Shown: positions 1-11,074 of the stretch, piece after piece | Layout: each line of letters opens with the position of its first letter | How positions within the stretch are numbered: the stretch's first letter is position 1 | NCBI GenBank assembly: GCA_015680685.1 | Contig: MNCI01001365.1 | Coordinates: forward strand, 274,215 to 328,660 | Reading direction: 5' to 3' | DNA: 54,446 nt | Source: Gnetum montanum | Lineage: Eukaryota > Streptophyta > Gnetopsida > Gnetales > Gnetaceae | Made by a program: the position numbers and the translations under genes | Notes under the pieces: generated by a model | Databases searched by the model: none | What the model saw: only the letters and a program-made list of their open reading frames with translations | Told to the model about the DNA's origin: nothing

Positions 1-514
1 TTATTTACATGCTTTATTAGTTATTAAATCTTTCTCAACCCTTCTCTCCTAGTTAAGTGCCTTAGTATGACTGCTTCGAGCACGTGCGTTACGCGTGGTG
101 ATCCCAGCAACGACTATCGTTTGGTAACTACGGTTGCATTGGTTCAGGGTGTGTACGGTAAGTGGGAATGGATGCTGATGCTAGGTTAATTTAGACTTAG
201 TTCATTAGTTAGAATTTGTAATTAGTCTCTTCAACCCTTCAACTCAGTAGCATAGGAGATAAAACACAAAAAGACTATAAAAATCATATACCTCGGACTT
301 ACTTAACCATACATCGTGACAACTACAAGTAAGTCTGGGAAGACAACAAATAATTAACCTTAAGTGTTCCATGAGGCGTGTAGGCACTTAGTCTGCAGAG
401 TTCAACTGGATCATGCATGTTACAATCGTATTCGTATGGTTTAGTGTAGGGGTACCTCACNATGTTACAATCGTATTCGTATGGTTTAGTGTAGGGGTAC
501 CTCACAACTCATCA
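1..514 (+). mobile_element. Athila-family LTR, right end (left end outside window)
   Basis: The segment is a diverged relative of the LTRs at 3422-4106 and 15580-16458. Shared, in the same order, are the 'ggtaac' block, the 'actataaaaatcat' block, the 'aagtctgggaagac' block and the terminal GGGGTACCTCAC followed by CTCATCA. The LTR ends at TCATCA (509-514). No primer-binding site follows, so it is a 3' LTR or a solo LTR. The part nearest the end is artificially duplicated around the N at 461 (417-460 repeated at 462-505). The short minus ORF across 323-505 spans this artefact and is not a gene. Confidence 0.75.
417..505. repeat. 44-bp direct duplication flanking an N (assembly scar)
   Basis: Bases 417-460 and 462-505 are identical and separated by the single N at 461. 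This is what a scaffolder leaves when two contigs overlap but are joined with one N instead of being merged. The true sequence most likely has one copy. Confidence 0.85.
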
Positions 515-800
515 ATACCCTTGCATTCAATATATCTCAAATGTCCTTTTTTCCTTCATTTAACCTAAAAATCCTTACTTGTAACCAATAAACCAACAAC
601 TCATGTTTAGCTAAATAGAAGAAGAAGGCCATGATGCACAGAAGTAACCTTATAAGATAACAAAGAAGATTTCCTTCTAGAAACAATAAGAGACTACTTT
701 CTCAAGTAGCCTTTCACCTTCTTCTAATCCTATATAACTAGCTATGGTTGTAGCTACTCCTCAAAAATTTTAGCCTATGAAAAATAAGATCTTATAGTAA
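515..800. other. AT-rich sequence, no feature recognised
   Basis: No ORF or terminal repeat could be supported. It precedes the Tat-type protease remnant and may be decayed gag sequence of that element, which is inference from position only. Confidence 0.4.
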
Positions 801-1724
801 ATGATCATCATTGTAAGTTCTAAGAGCACTAAGCTATCCTTTTCTGACCTCATAGAAAACTCTAAAGAACATTACACTGCACTATATGATGTTATTAAGA
901 GTATCAAGGTTCCAATTGATATTCTTGATTGGACGGAAGCCATATCTTTCTTTCTTCAAGTTCCTTACTATGGATTAGATAGTCTGAACTTCCATGATGA
1001 GCACATTAATACTGACTTGACGATCAAAGATATTTTTTTATCTATAATTCTACATCATCATCAAAGTGTCTTTAGAAGGTGTAGTTTCAATGATACATGT
1101 TGATGAAGGTGCTAGATCAAACATGATCATATTGGCTATTATTAAATATCTGAGTCTTTATGATTAGTAGCTTTCAATGAAACCTATATAAACCTTATTT
1201 TATTTAATGGTGTAAGAGTAGAGGTTATAGGTTCCATTAAATTACCCTTCATAGTAGATAATTCTATACAATTTGAGGCTATCTGCATGGTGATATGAAA
1301 GTGTCTTGGTGTTAAAACTATACTAGGATGTCCTTGGCTAGTTCAACATCAAGCTATATCTTATCCTATACACTATAAGATATACATCCATGTTTGTAAC
1401 CGTGAGATAATTATCTTTGGAGATAAAAAAATTCCAAGCATTTCTTACTTAGACAGAAAAGCTCAATCCTATCACCTTAGTGGAAAATTGGTTGATATCA
1501 AGCTTAAATCTATGGGCAAAACTATAGTTTTCTACTTTCCTAAAAATTCTAAGATTACAATTGATTTAATAGACTTGGACAATAAATCTACTTCTAATGT
1601 CAAGTTTCTTAACTTGGGTTTTAGAGAGCTAAACATATCCTCACCTAAGAAGAAGAATTTTCATTATCCTTCTTATTCAGCTACTCAAAAGGTCATTGTA
1701 AATACCATAACCTTGGATGCATAA
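801..1724 (+). pseudogene. Tat-type Gypsy gag C-terminus/protease remnant
   Basis: Two open stretches (801-1103 and 1488-1724) with a broken middle read as the pre-protease and protease region of a Tat/Ogre-like Gypsy polyprotein. Seen: an opening block containing EHYTALYDVIKSIKVPIDI, matching the family's conserved 'ALxKVLxxxxVPxDI' type segment; a degraded active-site strand around 1088-1125 (MIHVDEGARSNMI, where family members have LVDxGSxxN, so the catalytic DSG/DGG is lost); and near 1318-1350 an ILGCPWL box equivalent to the family's LLGRPWI. Frameshifts separate these parts. Known of the family: an aspartic protease that cleaves Gag-Pol. Nothing here is functional. It may belong to the same old element as the pol remnant at 28780-31100. 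Confidence 0.6.
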
Positions 1725-2339
1725 GCTTTTTCTTTTTATTGTTTACCACTAAGTGGTGGACATCTACTACCACCTATTAGGATCTTCTTTTTAACTAATT
1801 TTCTATAGTTTGTAATCATTAGGCAATGATGATTAGTTAACAAAAATTGATGTTACTTTTACTTAGATTCCTTCCTTTGATCACTTATTATTAGTAGGAA
1901 ATGTTAAGTTAGTAAGTGATTATTAGCTTTGATGTATCAGGTTAATTATAACTATTAATATGTAAAAGATGACTAAGTCAAAATTGATATGAAAAATAAC
2001 CTTCTATTCTTATTTTTCTTAAACTTGTACAATTGATGCACATTGTAAATTTTGATATGACATCTTATTCTAATGTTAAACATACTTGAATTTTACAAAA
2101 ATTTTGGCTTTACATATAAACAATGTAGAAAAAAAATGCTCAATAGTCTTATTTTTCCCTAGCAGCTTCCTCCTTCATCTCTTGATTAATTTACATTTGA
2201 GTTAGTTCTTTTTCTAGTCTTTGGTTGCTTTCTCTAGGGTCTATAGATAAAACCAAGAAAAATGGATTAGTTTTATTTTATTTTATCAGTCAAATGGAAT
2301 AAAACAAAATGATCACCTAAAGTTTTAATTCTTACCCTA
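1725..2339. other. AT-rich intergenic or decayed TE sequence
   Basis: No supported coding sequence. The first ~200 bases may be further decay of the Tat-type element. The motif 'aattgatg' or 'ttgatatg' recurs several times (around 1845, 1982, 2032 and 2057), which could be worn subterminal repeats of an unidentified element. Confidence 0.35.
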
Positions 2340-2870
2340 TGTCTCTTTATAGATTTTCAAAATTCATTATTCTATCTTCTTCAAGCTCATGTTCATAGTG
2401 TTTGATATGTCAAATGTTGAGCTTAGGATCTTTAATAGAATATTTTCCCACTCTTGTTTTTAGGTCTTTAGCTCTTCTACAGATATATCATCATTTTCCT
2501 CTTTTACCACAAGTTCTTCTTCAAGAACTCTATGTATTCCTTTAGCTTGGTGTATCTAATAAACAAATTTCTTATTTCTCTATCTACATATAAACTTTAT
2601 TCTCCTTTAATAGCATGTGGTGCTCTCTTTTGTATCACCAATTATGGATTTGTTTCTTCCTTTCCTAGTTCTCCCACACTGCTTCTAAATTTCTTAGATT
2701 GATCATTGAGTGTATCATTGCCAAGGTTGATGACTTCTTCTTCATTAATGTTCTTTTAAATTCCATAGCTTTGTTTCTTTCTACCCAATATGAATGTAGA
2801 GGAGGATTATGTCTAATCATGTTGCTACCTTGGATTTCTACTTCTAATAACTCCACTTTGGTCCAATAGC
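2340..2870 (-). pseudogene. Minus-strand gene-like remnant, distal part, product unrecognised
   Basis: An open stretch at 2665-2856 (63 codons) has a helical, basic character (NKAMEFKRTLMKKKSSTLAM, then a leucine-rich segment ending AVWEN). Downstream on the same strand, about 2340-2560, lies an acidic, coiled-coil-like stretch (VLEEELVVKEENDDISVEEL) that ends near a GGTAAG splice-donor-like sequence (about 2333-2338 on the complement). I do not recognise the family. Removing the Athila element (3422-16458) puts this piece on the same strand and downstream of the minus-strand coding-like pieces at 17330-18795, so all may be exons of one broken gene or of a gene carried by a DNA transposon. 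That link is inference. Confidence 0.35.
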
Positions 2871-3416
2871 ATCTTTATTTTCCTTTCACTACTACAAAAA
2901 ATCTAGAATGCTCCCATATCCTTAGCATAGTTGAGAGCAGTACTTATTTTATCAATAGTAATCTTCTCCGCTGATACATCAACATTTATTGCTTAATCAT
3001 GAAAAATTTCGTGATTCTTACATAACTTTATCTTTATTTTTGCATTTCAAAAAAGAAAATATTAGAGTCTCTACCTCTAATAGTGAACATTATTCTGAAG
3101 TAATAATGTTTCAAACTTAACTTTTCTTGAAGATATTAGTGACAGATTTGTCTTCGTACCTTCTGCAAAGCCTTCCAACATTAGCTTCTTATCTTGCATG
3201 CAAGCCCAAATTTTCCTTTTCATCTATAGTAAATAGAAGAAAATGGTTAAGTTTATTTAATGTTAAAATAATCAATGTATGAAATTTTGACACAACATCA
3301 TTTACACTTATTGTATGATATGGAAAGCCTGAAACTTGTTAATTCCTTAATCCATTTGAAAATACTTACATCACTTAAAATTGGCTTGCTAGCTAGTGAA
3401 GTGATATTTGTTGAAG
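2871..3416. other. No feature recognised
   Basis: AT-rich flank of the Athila insertion. It contains 'gatgtaagta' on the complement near 3365-3375, which resembles a splice donor, and a CACTACTACAAAAAA string at 2887-2901 without a matching inverted partner. Confidence 0.3.
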
Positions 3417-3421
3417 GTAAA
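3417..3421. repeat. Left target-site duplication GTAAA of the Athila element
   Basis: GTAAA here is repeated exactly at 16459-16463, immediately outside the two LTR ends. A 5-bp direct duplication is the normal product of LTR-retrotransposon integration. It proves that the sequence between is one insertion. Confidence 0.92.
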
Positions 3422-4106
3422 TGATTAAGTGTTCATTTGATGTGTCGACTAGGCCACATTAACTAAGCCTCGTTGATGTGGCCACGTTGACATGACCCTG
3501 TCAATGCATTTGTCCATGCATTAACATGACCTCATTAACGTAGAGTTTGTTTTCCACTATAAATATGCGTGCACCTACAAAATTTATGGCATCTTTAGAT
3601 AAAGTGGTAGCAAAGCTCTTGTAGTTTGTTTTCATGAAAGTTAGAATATTTTCCAAGTGCCTGTAGTAGGAGTTTGAAGAGTGTATGGCTCTTTATTCGA
3701 GCGCTAATGTACTTGAGCCCANTGACACCTAATGTCTGGTAACCCAATAGTGGTTAGGACATGCTCAGGATGTGCATGGAGGATGGGATCAGTTGTTTAT
3801 GCTAGGGATAGTTAAGCAATAGAGTAGAGTAATCATAAAATTATATAGCCTTTCATTTCCTACACTAGAATAATTAGAATTTAAAGATAAAAAGAAAACT
3901 TATAAAAATCATTTGCCTCAATCTCACTTAGCCATCATTTTATAAAATCACAAGTGAGGTTGGGAAGATAACGACTGCTCTAACTGAGGTTTTTCTAACT
4001 AGAATTTTGTGTACATAAGTGCTTGCAATCTCCAGAATTCGACCAAGTCACACGTGAACGCTCGTGATTCATATGGTTGGGCGTAGGGGTACCTCACCGC
4101 TCATCA
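3422..4106 (+). repeat. 5' LTR of the Athila element (shortened at an assembly N)
   Basis: Starts TGATTAAGTG and ends TCATCA. It aligns along its length with the 3' LTR (15580-16458), except that about 190 bases present there between 'gagccca' and 'tgacgcc' are missing at the N at 3722. A TATA box (TATAAATA, 3558-3565) marks the U3 promoter. Upstream of it are repeated 'cgttgaygtgrcc' motifs. The true LTR length is therefore about 880 bp. Confidence 0.9.
3558..3565 (+). promoter_or_regulatory. TATA box of the 5' LTR promoter
   Basis: TATAAATA in the context 'tccactataaatatgc' is kept in both LTR copies (also near 15716-15723), which supports it as the Pol II promoter of this family. Activity in this old copy is unknown. 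Confidence 0.6.
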
Positions 4107-4107
4107 T

Positions 4108-4125
4108 TGGTACCATTATCGGGGA
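4108..4125 (+). other. Primer-binding site (tRNA-Asp type)
   Basis: TGGTACCATTATCGGGGA lies one base inside the 5' LTR. It corresponds to the Athila tRNA-Asp primer site TGGCGCCGTTGCCGGGGA. The differences are all transitions and most fall at CpG positions, as methylation-driven decay predicts. Confidence 0.8.
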
Positions 4126-4271
4126 CTATTAGTCTTACATAAGCTATCTAGTCTTAGCAAGATTGCCATTCACTTCGTTGGAACAGACCTAGCATATTGA
4201 AATCTATGCATGCTAGGAAGCTTAGGTAAAAGAGTAAGGCGCACCAATTTATTTCTTGTGTAATATTAAGT

Positions 4272-6760
4272 ATGTCATCTTCTCATAGGCGAGACGGATC
4301 CAAGCCACCAGTGCCATAGGAATGTTGGGTGGTATATGCCCATCTAGATGAGTATATACCCAACTTCAGCTTTATCCTGCATTAGGATGAGCATTTGCGA
4401 TGGCGGAACATGGAGGGCAACATCATATTGCCCCTTGATCGATTGATTCCTGGAATGCTGCTCTAAACTCTTGCCAAATTGGGCATTTAGGACCACAGTG
4501 TGGAGTACATAATGGAGGACCATGATTATTGGGACCATTGTCCAAATGAAGCACAACGTGCATGGGGTCGGCAACAAGTAGAATGCCATGAACACATAAA
4601 GGGAAGACAGTTCAGTAACCCTTTGTTCTTGTAGGGCCCACACGATGATGAGGAACCTATTTCTCATGGTTTCCATTCTCCCGAACCTCCTCCACTGCAT
4701 CATATCATCCAATCTATTATACAAAGCAAACAATCAAGTGACCAAGAGTCGCAGGATGATGGGGGATCTCACAAAAGAGATCATGGAAAAGGGAAAGATG
4801 GATGTAAAGATCGAGGTTGTCATTAGAATAGAGGAGGGGATCGACATCGTGGTGGTGGTAGTTCTTCTCCCTCTTCTCCATCTTCTCATTCCACTTTTTC
4901 TTCACCAAGTTCTGACTCTAATCGTAACTATCGTAGGAAAGATTGGGGTGATGGTGATCGAAAAGATCAACATGATTACAAAGATCGATGTGGATGATGT
5001 GAGAAAGGGCATGACCAATCACGTGAGACTCATTGTTAGGAAAGGAGAGGTAGCAAAGATCATCACAAATTTCATGGCCATCAGCGAGACTATGACTTGG
5101 ATGAACCATTGCTTGCTACTTGGAGCATGCTTAACATAGTAGAGGCAGTTCGAATACCCACCAGGCACTTGAAAGATAGTCGGATCAAGCACCTTGATAT
5201 GAACAACATCCCCAAATTTGAAAGGGGATATAATTGTGATCTGTAAACTCACTTGCAAGTATTTCATGATGCCTACACCCTGTAGAATGTAGATAATGAT
5301 TGGCAGAAGCTTAAGTTATTCCCTCAAACACTCATCAAGGAAGCGAAAAGCTAGTACCGGTCTTTGGAGCCAGAATCAATCAAGCGATGGAGTATGATGC
5401 TGGAGATTTTTAATGATAAATACCAAACCTACTTTAGACTATCTAATATGAGATGATAGATTCAGGGGTGGAAACAAGGTGTCCATAAACCCTTGGATGT
5501 AGCCATGGGAAGATATTACTCATTGTTACACTGATGCCTTGGTCATGGCTACTCTCAGTGAGAACAGCTCCACCATATCATAGATGGGCTCTGTTTTGAA
5601 ACAAGAAAGACCCTTGGCATTTACGCTCAAGGACGGCTATCTGAGTTAAGGGTCCATCAACTGTAGCACCTAATTAAGCAGGTAGCCAAAGAGGAGGGAG
5701 AACTAAGAAAAAGGAAAAGTGTAGAAGAATATAATCAGGACCCTTCCATCTAAAAGAAGGAAGTCTGATTTTGTGAAGATGAGGAGGAATCACCATTGGA
5801 TGTAGTGGTGAACATAAAGACCTTGCCCATACAAAAATTTTCTTTTGAAATTTTGGCCAAGGTTGAAAAGATGTGGTATTCTTTGGATGAAAAATTCCAA
5901 AGTATCCTAAAAATCACAAAAAAATCCAAAGAGTGAAGTAATGATCAAGATCAGCGTAGGAGAAAATAAGTGGAGCTGCCTACCAAAAATGTAAGGACAA
6001 AGTTGCTATGGTAGAAAAGGTTGCAGACTTTGACATAGAGGAAAACGATGGATGTAACATATGCTAGTAGGAACATCTTAAGGGATGTTTTCCCATGGCA
6101 TCACATTTATAGGAGTCTGGGGTGTATGTGTTGAGTCCTTGCTTAGCAAAAAGGAAAACACCCCAAAGATTGCCTTATCCACAAGGAAATCCCAAGCTGT
6201 TCCACTAATAATAGGGATATTATCCAAGTGGAGCACCCCTGCAACCTTATGAGCATTACTAGCAATGATAGCATCCACAATCATGGGGGATGCCACCTGC
6301 AAGGTAGCAGTAGCCTTAGGGGTAGCCAGATCCTTATGGGTACTATGTTCAGCAACCAATCTCCCCATGGGGCTCTTCTAGTCAAGAACATTTCCAAAAT
6401 CATTACTATCCCCCGGAATACTTCCGAACCTAGTCTCCATCACCTAGGGGGTAGATCCCACATCTGCACTATCCTCCATCACCTTCTTCTGCCATACCTA
6501 TCCATCAGCCCTCAACTCAACTACCTTATGTTCCACCTATGCAGAGAGAAATACCACCACAACCACAACAACATAATGCCACAAGGGTTGTTAATTTACA
6601 GCTAGCTTCTCAGCTAAGTGGGCCGGAATCAAAACCATGGAAACATCCCTTTTTTCAGCCTAACAACCCAAACATATCCTCACATTCACCTATGGTCAGT
6701 GCCTCTGAATCTTCAATTGCCTCTACCATTCAATCCTTCGAGTAGCCTTCAAGCCAAACA
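4272..6760 (+). pseudogene. Athila gag, decayed
   Basis: An ATG at 4272 opens a frame (MSSSHRRDGSKP) interrupted by many stops. Readable parts in order: a serine-rich, charged segment (GGGSSSPSSPSSHSTFSSPS) and RNYRRKDWGDGDRKD between about 4850 and 5000; then the retrotransposon Gag core between about 5190 and 5440, with MNNIPKFERGYNCDL, a DWQKLKLFPQTLIKEAKS segment and RWSMMLEIFNDKYQTYF. This corresponds to the family's 'WF..lP.gSI.tW..l...F...F' capsid segment. A further block at 5850-5900 (AKVEKMWYSLDEKFQSILK) is shared with the second Athila-like fragment at 37395-37450. Gag forms the virus-like particle. This copy cannot encode one. The long overlapping ORF 4645-5139 is in the wrong frame. 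Confidence 0.7.
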
Positions 6761-6789
6761 CCTCCCAAAGTACAAATCATCATGTTAAG

Positions 6790-7260
6790 ACATGCTGTGA
6801 TGGACTGGATAAAGGTAGGTCATCTTCTTCAGAAATTGATTGATCTAGGGAGTCCTCTCATATACCTCCAAGTGGCAGGAAATAAGCCATGCAAAGCTCT
6901 TTTGGATTCGGGGTCAGGTGTCAACTTGATTTCACATGATATGTACAAGAATTAGAACCTGATCCCGTTAAAGGAAAGCAACATTCAACTCAAGCTAGTA
7001 GACCAGTCCATTACTGTTCCCTTGGGATTAGTAGAAGATATTGTAACCACCATTTGTGTGTGGTCCTATACTGTTGACTTCCTGATCACCCATGTTCATA
7101 ATTGCAAAGGGGATTTTTGGATTATAATGGGAAGAGCCTAGGTTAGCATGGTGGATGAATGTTTGGGACTCTGAGATCTTTCCCTTGAAATTTTAAAGAA
7201 AAATCCTTTTGGAAAGATTAAGAAGAAGCATGTTTCATGCATCACGTACAGTGACTCTGG
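6790..7260 (+). pseudogene. Athila protease, decayed
   Basis: The aspartic protease active-site loop is intact as ALLDSGSGVNLISHDMY (around 6896-6950). After it come a QLKLVDQSITVPLGLVED block (about 6985-7035) and DFWIIMGRA (about 7110-7138), the decayed counterpart of the LLGRP box. Stop codons follow the active site (YKN then TAG) and again after MGRA. The role was polyprotein maturation. The same region is recognisable in the fragment at 38350-38650, which confirms the reading. Confidence 0.75.
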
Positions 7261-7799
7261 ATGCAACTGTGTGCAGCAACTTTGATCCATTAAGCAAGCA
7301 TCCATTCAAGCATGCAGGCAGTGTGTCGTAGAATCATTAATTCAACAATGCTTGTACAAAGTAGCCACTAGCTAGGAAGGCACCCAGTGGCTGACCGCTG
7401 ATTCTAATAGTAGCACTCTATGCATGGAATCCTACGAGGGCCTTGTATATGCCTATATGGAAAGCATGGACGAACTGGAACAAGTCCATCAACAACTTTC
7501 CACTGTTAATGACAATGCTGATTAGGGGAAGTTGCAAATCCCTGAAAGCTTCAAACAGGAGCTCATGGAACTAAAATACTTATTGGCCAATATAGAATAT
7601 GCATTATTGTAGAATGGGAAGTTGGTAATAATCAATGCTACTCTTGCTTCTAAACAAAAGAAGAGACTACTAAAGATGGTGAATAAATGGTTGGCTGCTT
7701 TTGCATGGTCATATCCTGAGTTGATAGAAGTTGATCCTAGGGTATGCCAACATCGAATCTATATTGACCCCTCCATGAAACCATGATGATAGTTGAAAA
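7261..7799 (+). pseudogene. Protease-RT linker of Athila pol, decayed
   Basis: This stretch stays broadly in the pol frame with scattered stops and joins the protease to RT. No named domain is visible. Its end approaches the RT N-terminus (PRVCQHRIYIDPSMKP near 7738-7785). Confidence 0.5.
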
Positions 7800-8658
7800 G
7801 ACAATTGAATCCAAAACTTAAGCAAATCATCAAAAATGAAATTGAATAATTGTTGAAAGCGGATTCATCTATCCCATTGCAGATAGTGAATGGGTCAGCC
7901 CACTCATTATTGTACCAAAGAAGGATGGAAAATGGAGAGTCTGTATAGATTTTTGATTACTAAATATGGTAACTTTTAAGGATCATTTGCCACTTCCATT
8001 TGTGGAATAAGTGTTGGATACCATTTTGGGGCATTGTTACTATAGCTTCTTGGATGGTTATAGTGGCTATAACCAAATCCAGATTGTGCTCGAGGACTAG
8101 GCCAAGATAAAATTTACAAGTTCCTAGGGGACTTTCACATACAAGAAGATGCCCTTTGGCCCATGCAATGTGCTTGCAACCTTCTAACACCTCGTCCTCA
8201 GCATCTTGTAGCAGCAGATTGGCAATGGTGTAGAAGTTTTCATGGACGACTTATCCACCTATGGAGCAACATTCAAGTAAGCCTTGGACCACCTTGAGAA
8301 AGTTTTAAAAAGATGTGTGGAAACTAATTTATGGCTCAATTGGCAAAAGAGCCACTTGATGGTCCAAGAGGGCATTATTCTAGGGCATCGAATTTCACAA
8401 GCAGGGATAGGTGTGGATCTTGAAAAAATCAAGATTATCCAAAGAATCACTAGTCAACCAGGCACTGTAAAATATGTTCGATCATTCCTTGGACACATTG
8501 GTTACTACTGGCACTTCATTAAGAATTTCTTGAAGATCACCAAGTCATTGGTAGAACTAACAAAGAAAGACGCTTCGTTTGTTTGGACTAGGGAATGTGA
8601 GTTTGCATTCTTAACACTAAAAAAAACTCATATAGACTCTAATTCTATGAGCACTTGA
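7800..8658 (+). pseudogene. Athila reverse transcriptase, decayed
   Basis: RT blocks run in order: SEWVSPLIIVPKKDGKWRVC (about 7887-7945), DHLPLPF (about 7981-8001), FLDGYSGYNQIQI (about 8048-8085), YKKMPFGPCN (about 8140-8170), then VFMDDLSTYG (about 8236-8265) where the catalytic YVDD box has become FMDD, followed by ILGHRISQAGIGVDLEKI and FLGHIGYYWHFIKNFLKI in the open stretch 8284-8658. At least six in-frame stops occur, for example after 'VCIDF'. The enzyme copies element RNA into DNA in the particle. This copy is dead. Confidence 0.88.
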
Positions 8659-8680
8659 CTAGTCCAAACCATTTCACATC

Positions 8681-9075
8681 ATGATGGATGCATCTAATTA
8701 TGCATTGGGAGCCATGCTCACACAGTTGGATGACCAGAAACATCCATATTACATCCACTGTGCAAGCCGAAGCATTGTGGGTGCTCAGCTCAATTACACC
8801 ACCATTGAAAAGGAATTAATGGTGGTGGTGTTCACCTTGGAAAATTTCCAACACTACATGCTCAAATACAAGGTGTTTATGCATATCAACCATAGTTCCA
8901 TCCGGTTCCTTATGAACAAACCAACGGTGGATCCCCATGTCATACGGTGGCTTGTGATTCTTTAGGAATTTGACCTTACTATGGTGGACAAAAAGGGGAC
9001 CGAGAATGTGGTTGCTGATCACTTGTCTCGGTTACGAGGGGACAACATAGAGGAGGAGGAGCCACTCTTTGATTA
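8681..9075 (+). pseudogene. Athila RNase H, decayed
   Basis: The open stretch 8681-8965 begins MMDASNYALGAMLTQ, the start of the Gypsy-type RNase H. It continues through NYTTIEKELMVVVFTLENFQ and INHSSIRFLMNKPTVDPHVI, and after one stop ends VDKKGTENVVADHLSRLRGD (about 8982-9045). Catalytic acidic positions (MDAS, the E of EKEL, the final D of ADHLS) are still readable, while the usual TDH has become INH. The domain degrades the RNA template during reverse transcription. Confidence 0.85.
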
Positions 9076-9289
9076 GTTTCTAGATGAACTCCTCTTCACT
9101 AGAGCAATTACCAAGGAAGCATCCATAGGATCAACTTGGTTTTGCAACATCCTTACCTATCTTTTGACACAAGAGCTACCAAAGGAGTGGGATCATCAGA
9201 AGAAATAATTCTTTCTTCACAAAGCCAAGCACTTCATGGAAATCAATAGACACCTTTACAAGGTGTGTGCAGATGGCTTGGTTTGATGG

Positions 9290-10425
9290 TGCATCCCTGA
9301 TGTAGATAAACTACACATCCTCTAACATGCCCATGTGTGCCCTTGTGAGGGCCATTATGTTGGATGACGTACGATCATTAACATCTTGCTCACAAGCTAT
9401 TACTGGTCTACACTCTTTAGAGATGCTCAATGGTTCATCTGCTCCTGTGAATGATGTCAGAGAGATGGTGGGATGATGGTAAGAATGGAGAGACCTCAAC
9501 AGTGGATTGAGCCACTAGAACCCTTCGATATTTGGGGCATCAACTTCATGGGCCCCATCATACCCATGTCCAATCCGAAGGCATATATCATTGTTGTAGT
9601 AGACTATTGTACAAAGTGGGTAGAGGCAGTAGCCATCACCAACTGTTTCTCAACCATGGCCGCATAGTTTGTCCAACAACAAATCATGAACAAGTTTGGG
9701 GTGCCACGTGCACTCATTTTAGATAATGGCACTCACTTCATGGGCACTACTTTTCGTAAACTCATGTAGCGCTTAGGGGTCAAACATAAATTTACAACAC
9801 CCTATCACCCCCAAGCCAATGGGCAAGCCAAAGTCACCAATAGGGAGATTACAAAGATCCTAACTAGGACTGTTAGCAACTATAGGAGGGATTGGAGCAT
9901 AAAACTTAACGATGCCCTCTGGGCCTACCACTCAACGTGGAAACTTCCTACAGGCTGCTCTCCTTATGAGTTAGTGTATGGAAAACTACCAAAACTTCCA
10001 ATTTAGGTAGAACTCTGAACACTATCCACCGCCAATGACTTGGGTCTTGACTTATCCCTAGCACAAAGAGAACGACTCATCAACTTGAATGTGCTAGATG
10101 AGAATCAATTAGTAACCCTATCATCAAATGAAGTGCATAAGGCCTATAATAAAAAATTTCATGATCTTAGGATTTGAAAGGTAACATTTCAACATGGAGA
10201 TAAGGTTCTCTATTGAAACTCCACACATGTACCACAACATACTAAGTTTCAAACATTTTGGGAGGGACCTTATATTATTTCTGAGATCTTTCCATTATGG
10301 GTCCTACTTATACACAAACTTGAGGATCCCACAAAAACAAAATTAGTCAATATGCAACAATTAAAATCCTTCCATGAACCCCACCGAACTAGTGTCACTA
10401 CCTTCTCATCGTGTAGTTAGCCTCG
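9290..10425 (+). pseudogene. Athila integrase, decayed (catalytic Glu lost)
   Basis: The HHCC zinc finger is partly readable (HAHVCPCEGHY near 9330-9358, then CSCE-stop-CQRDG near 9440-9470). The catalytic core follows with FDIWGINFMGPI (first Asp, about 9518-9553) and ALILDNGTHF (second Asp, about 9711-9740). At the third position the family's GQ(A/T)E reads GQAK (about 9822-9833), so the catalytic Glu is replaced by Lys, explicable by one G-to-A change. WAYHSTWKLPTGCSPYELVY (about 9921-9980) and the C-terminal segment VTFQHGDKVLY close the domain. Several stops interrupt it. Confidence 0.85.
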
Positions 10426-11074
10426 TTCCATTTTCCAGATCCTCTCCTCCCAGCTTAGTCATTGGGGAGATCACCATCCATGCTAAAACCTTTTACTAGC
10501 TCCTTAGTTCTTTTTTTTTAATAGTTTTTATTTTACACATTTTTGTTTTACACCATTGTTCATACGTTTTACAATTCTTACCTACTTTTTCTTTCTTTTT
10601 TTCTATATGTATATACTTACTTATCTTTCAGTTGCTTTATATTTTTCACTAATAAGTTGTCTTATTGCCATAGAATGCAATTGTGTAGTTGTTGCTCTTT
10701 CTGGTGGTTTGCGTATTATGGTTTTCCTATTATATCTAGTTCTTACCTTAGCATTTTTTTTTGTTCTAAAAAGCTAAGTTTTACTTTCTTTTAATGTAAC
10801 AGGCAGTGAGTCCACATCATCCACCCATCCACACACTCTATGATTTTCCTTGTTTTGGAAACATGCAACCCCTTTTTCATTAAAAACAACTTTAATTAAT
10901 TTGTGACTTCTGTAGTTTCTAGACATGAGGAGGATCCAACAGTTTGAACAAGGTGTGCCTTCAAGGGAATGCAACATTCTTTATGCTTTTCAGTTCCCCT
11001 GTATGTGAGAATGTTCTCATGGACTTCTTTGCATTGCATATCCTTTCATAATAGGAAGTTAAATAGCAATTAGT

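Noticed and set aside
2887-2901. CACTACTACAAAAAA, which resembles a CACTA transposon terminus
   Set aside because: I found no inverted partner (TTTTTTGTAGTAGTG) or 3-base target duplication at a sensible distance on either side of the Athila insertion. On the complement the same string may simply be a splice-acceptor-like tract.
4645-5139. Long plus-strand ORF (164 codons) in the Athila gag region
   Set aside because: It is out of frame with the readable gag (serine-rich segment and capsid blocks) and has the hydrophobic, low-complexity look of a frame-shadow.
10543-10794. Hydrophobic ORFs that could suggest membrane proteins
   Set aside because: The region is a T-rich tract; Phe, Leu and Tyr-rich translations arise from composition in two frames at once.
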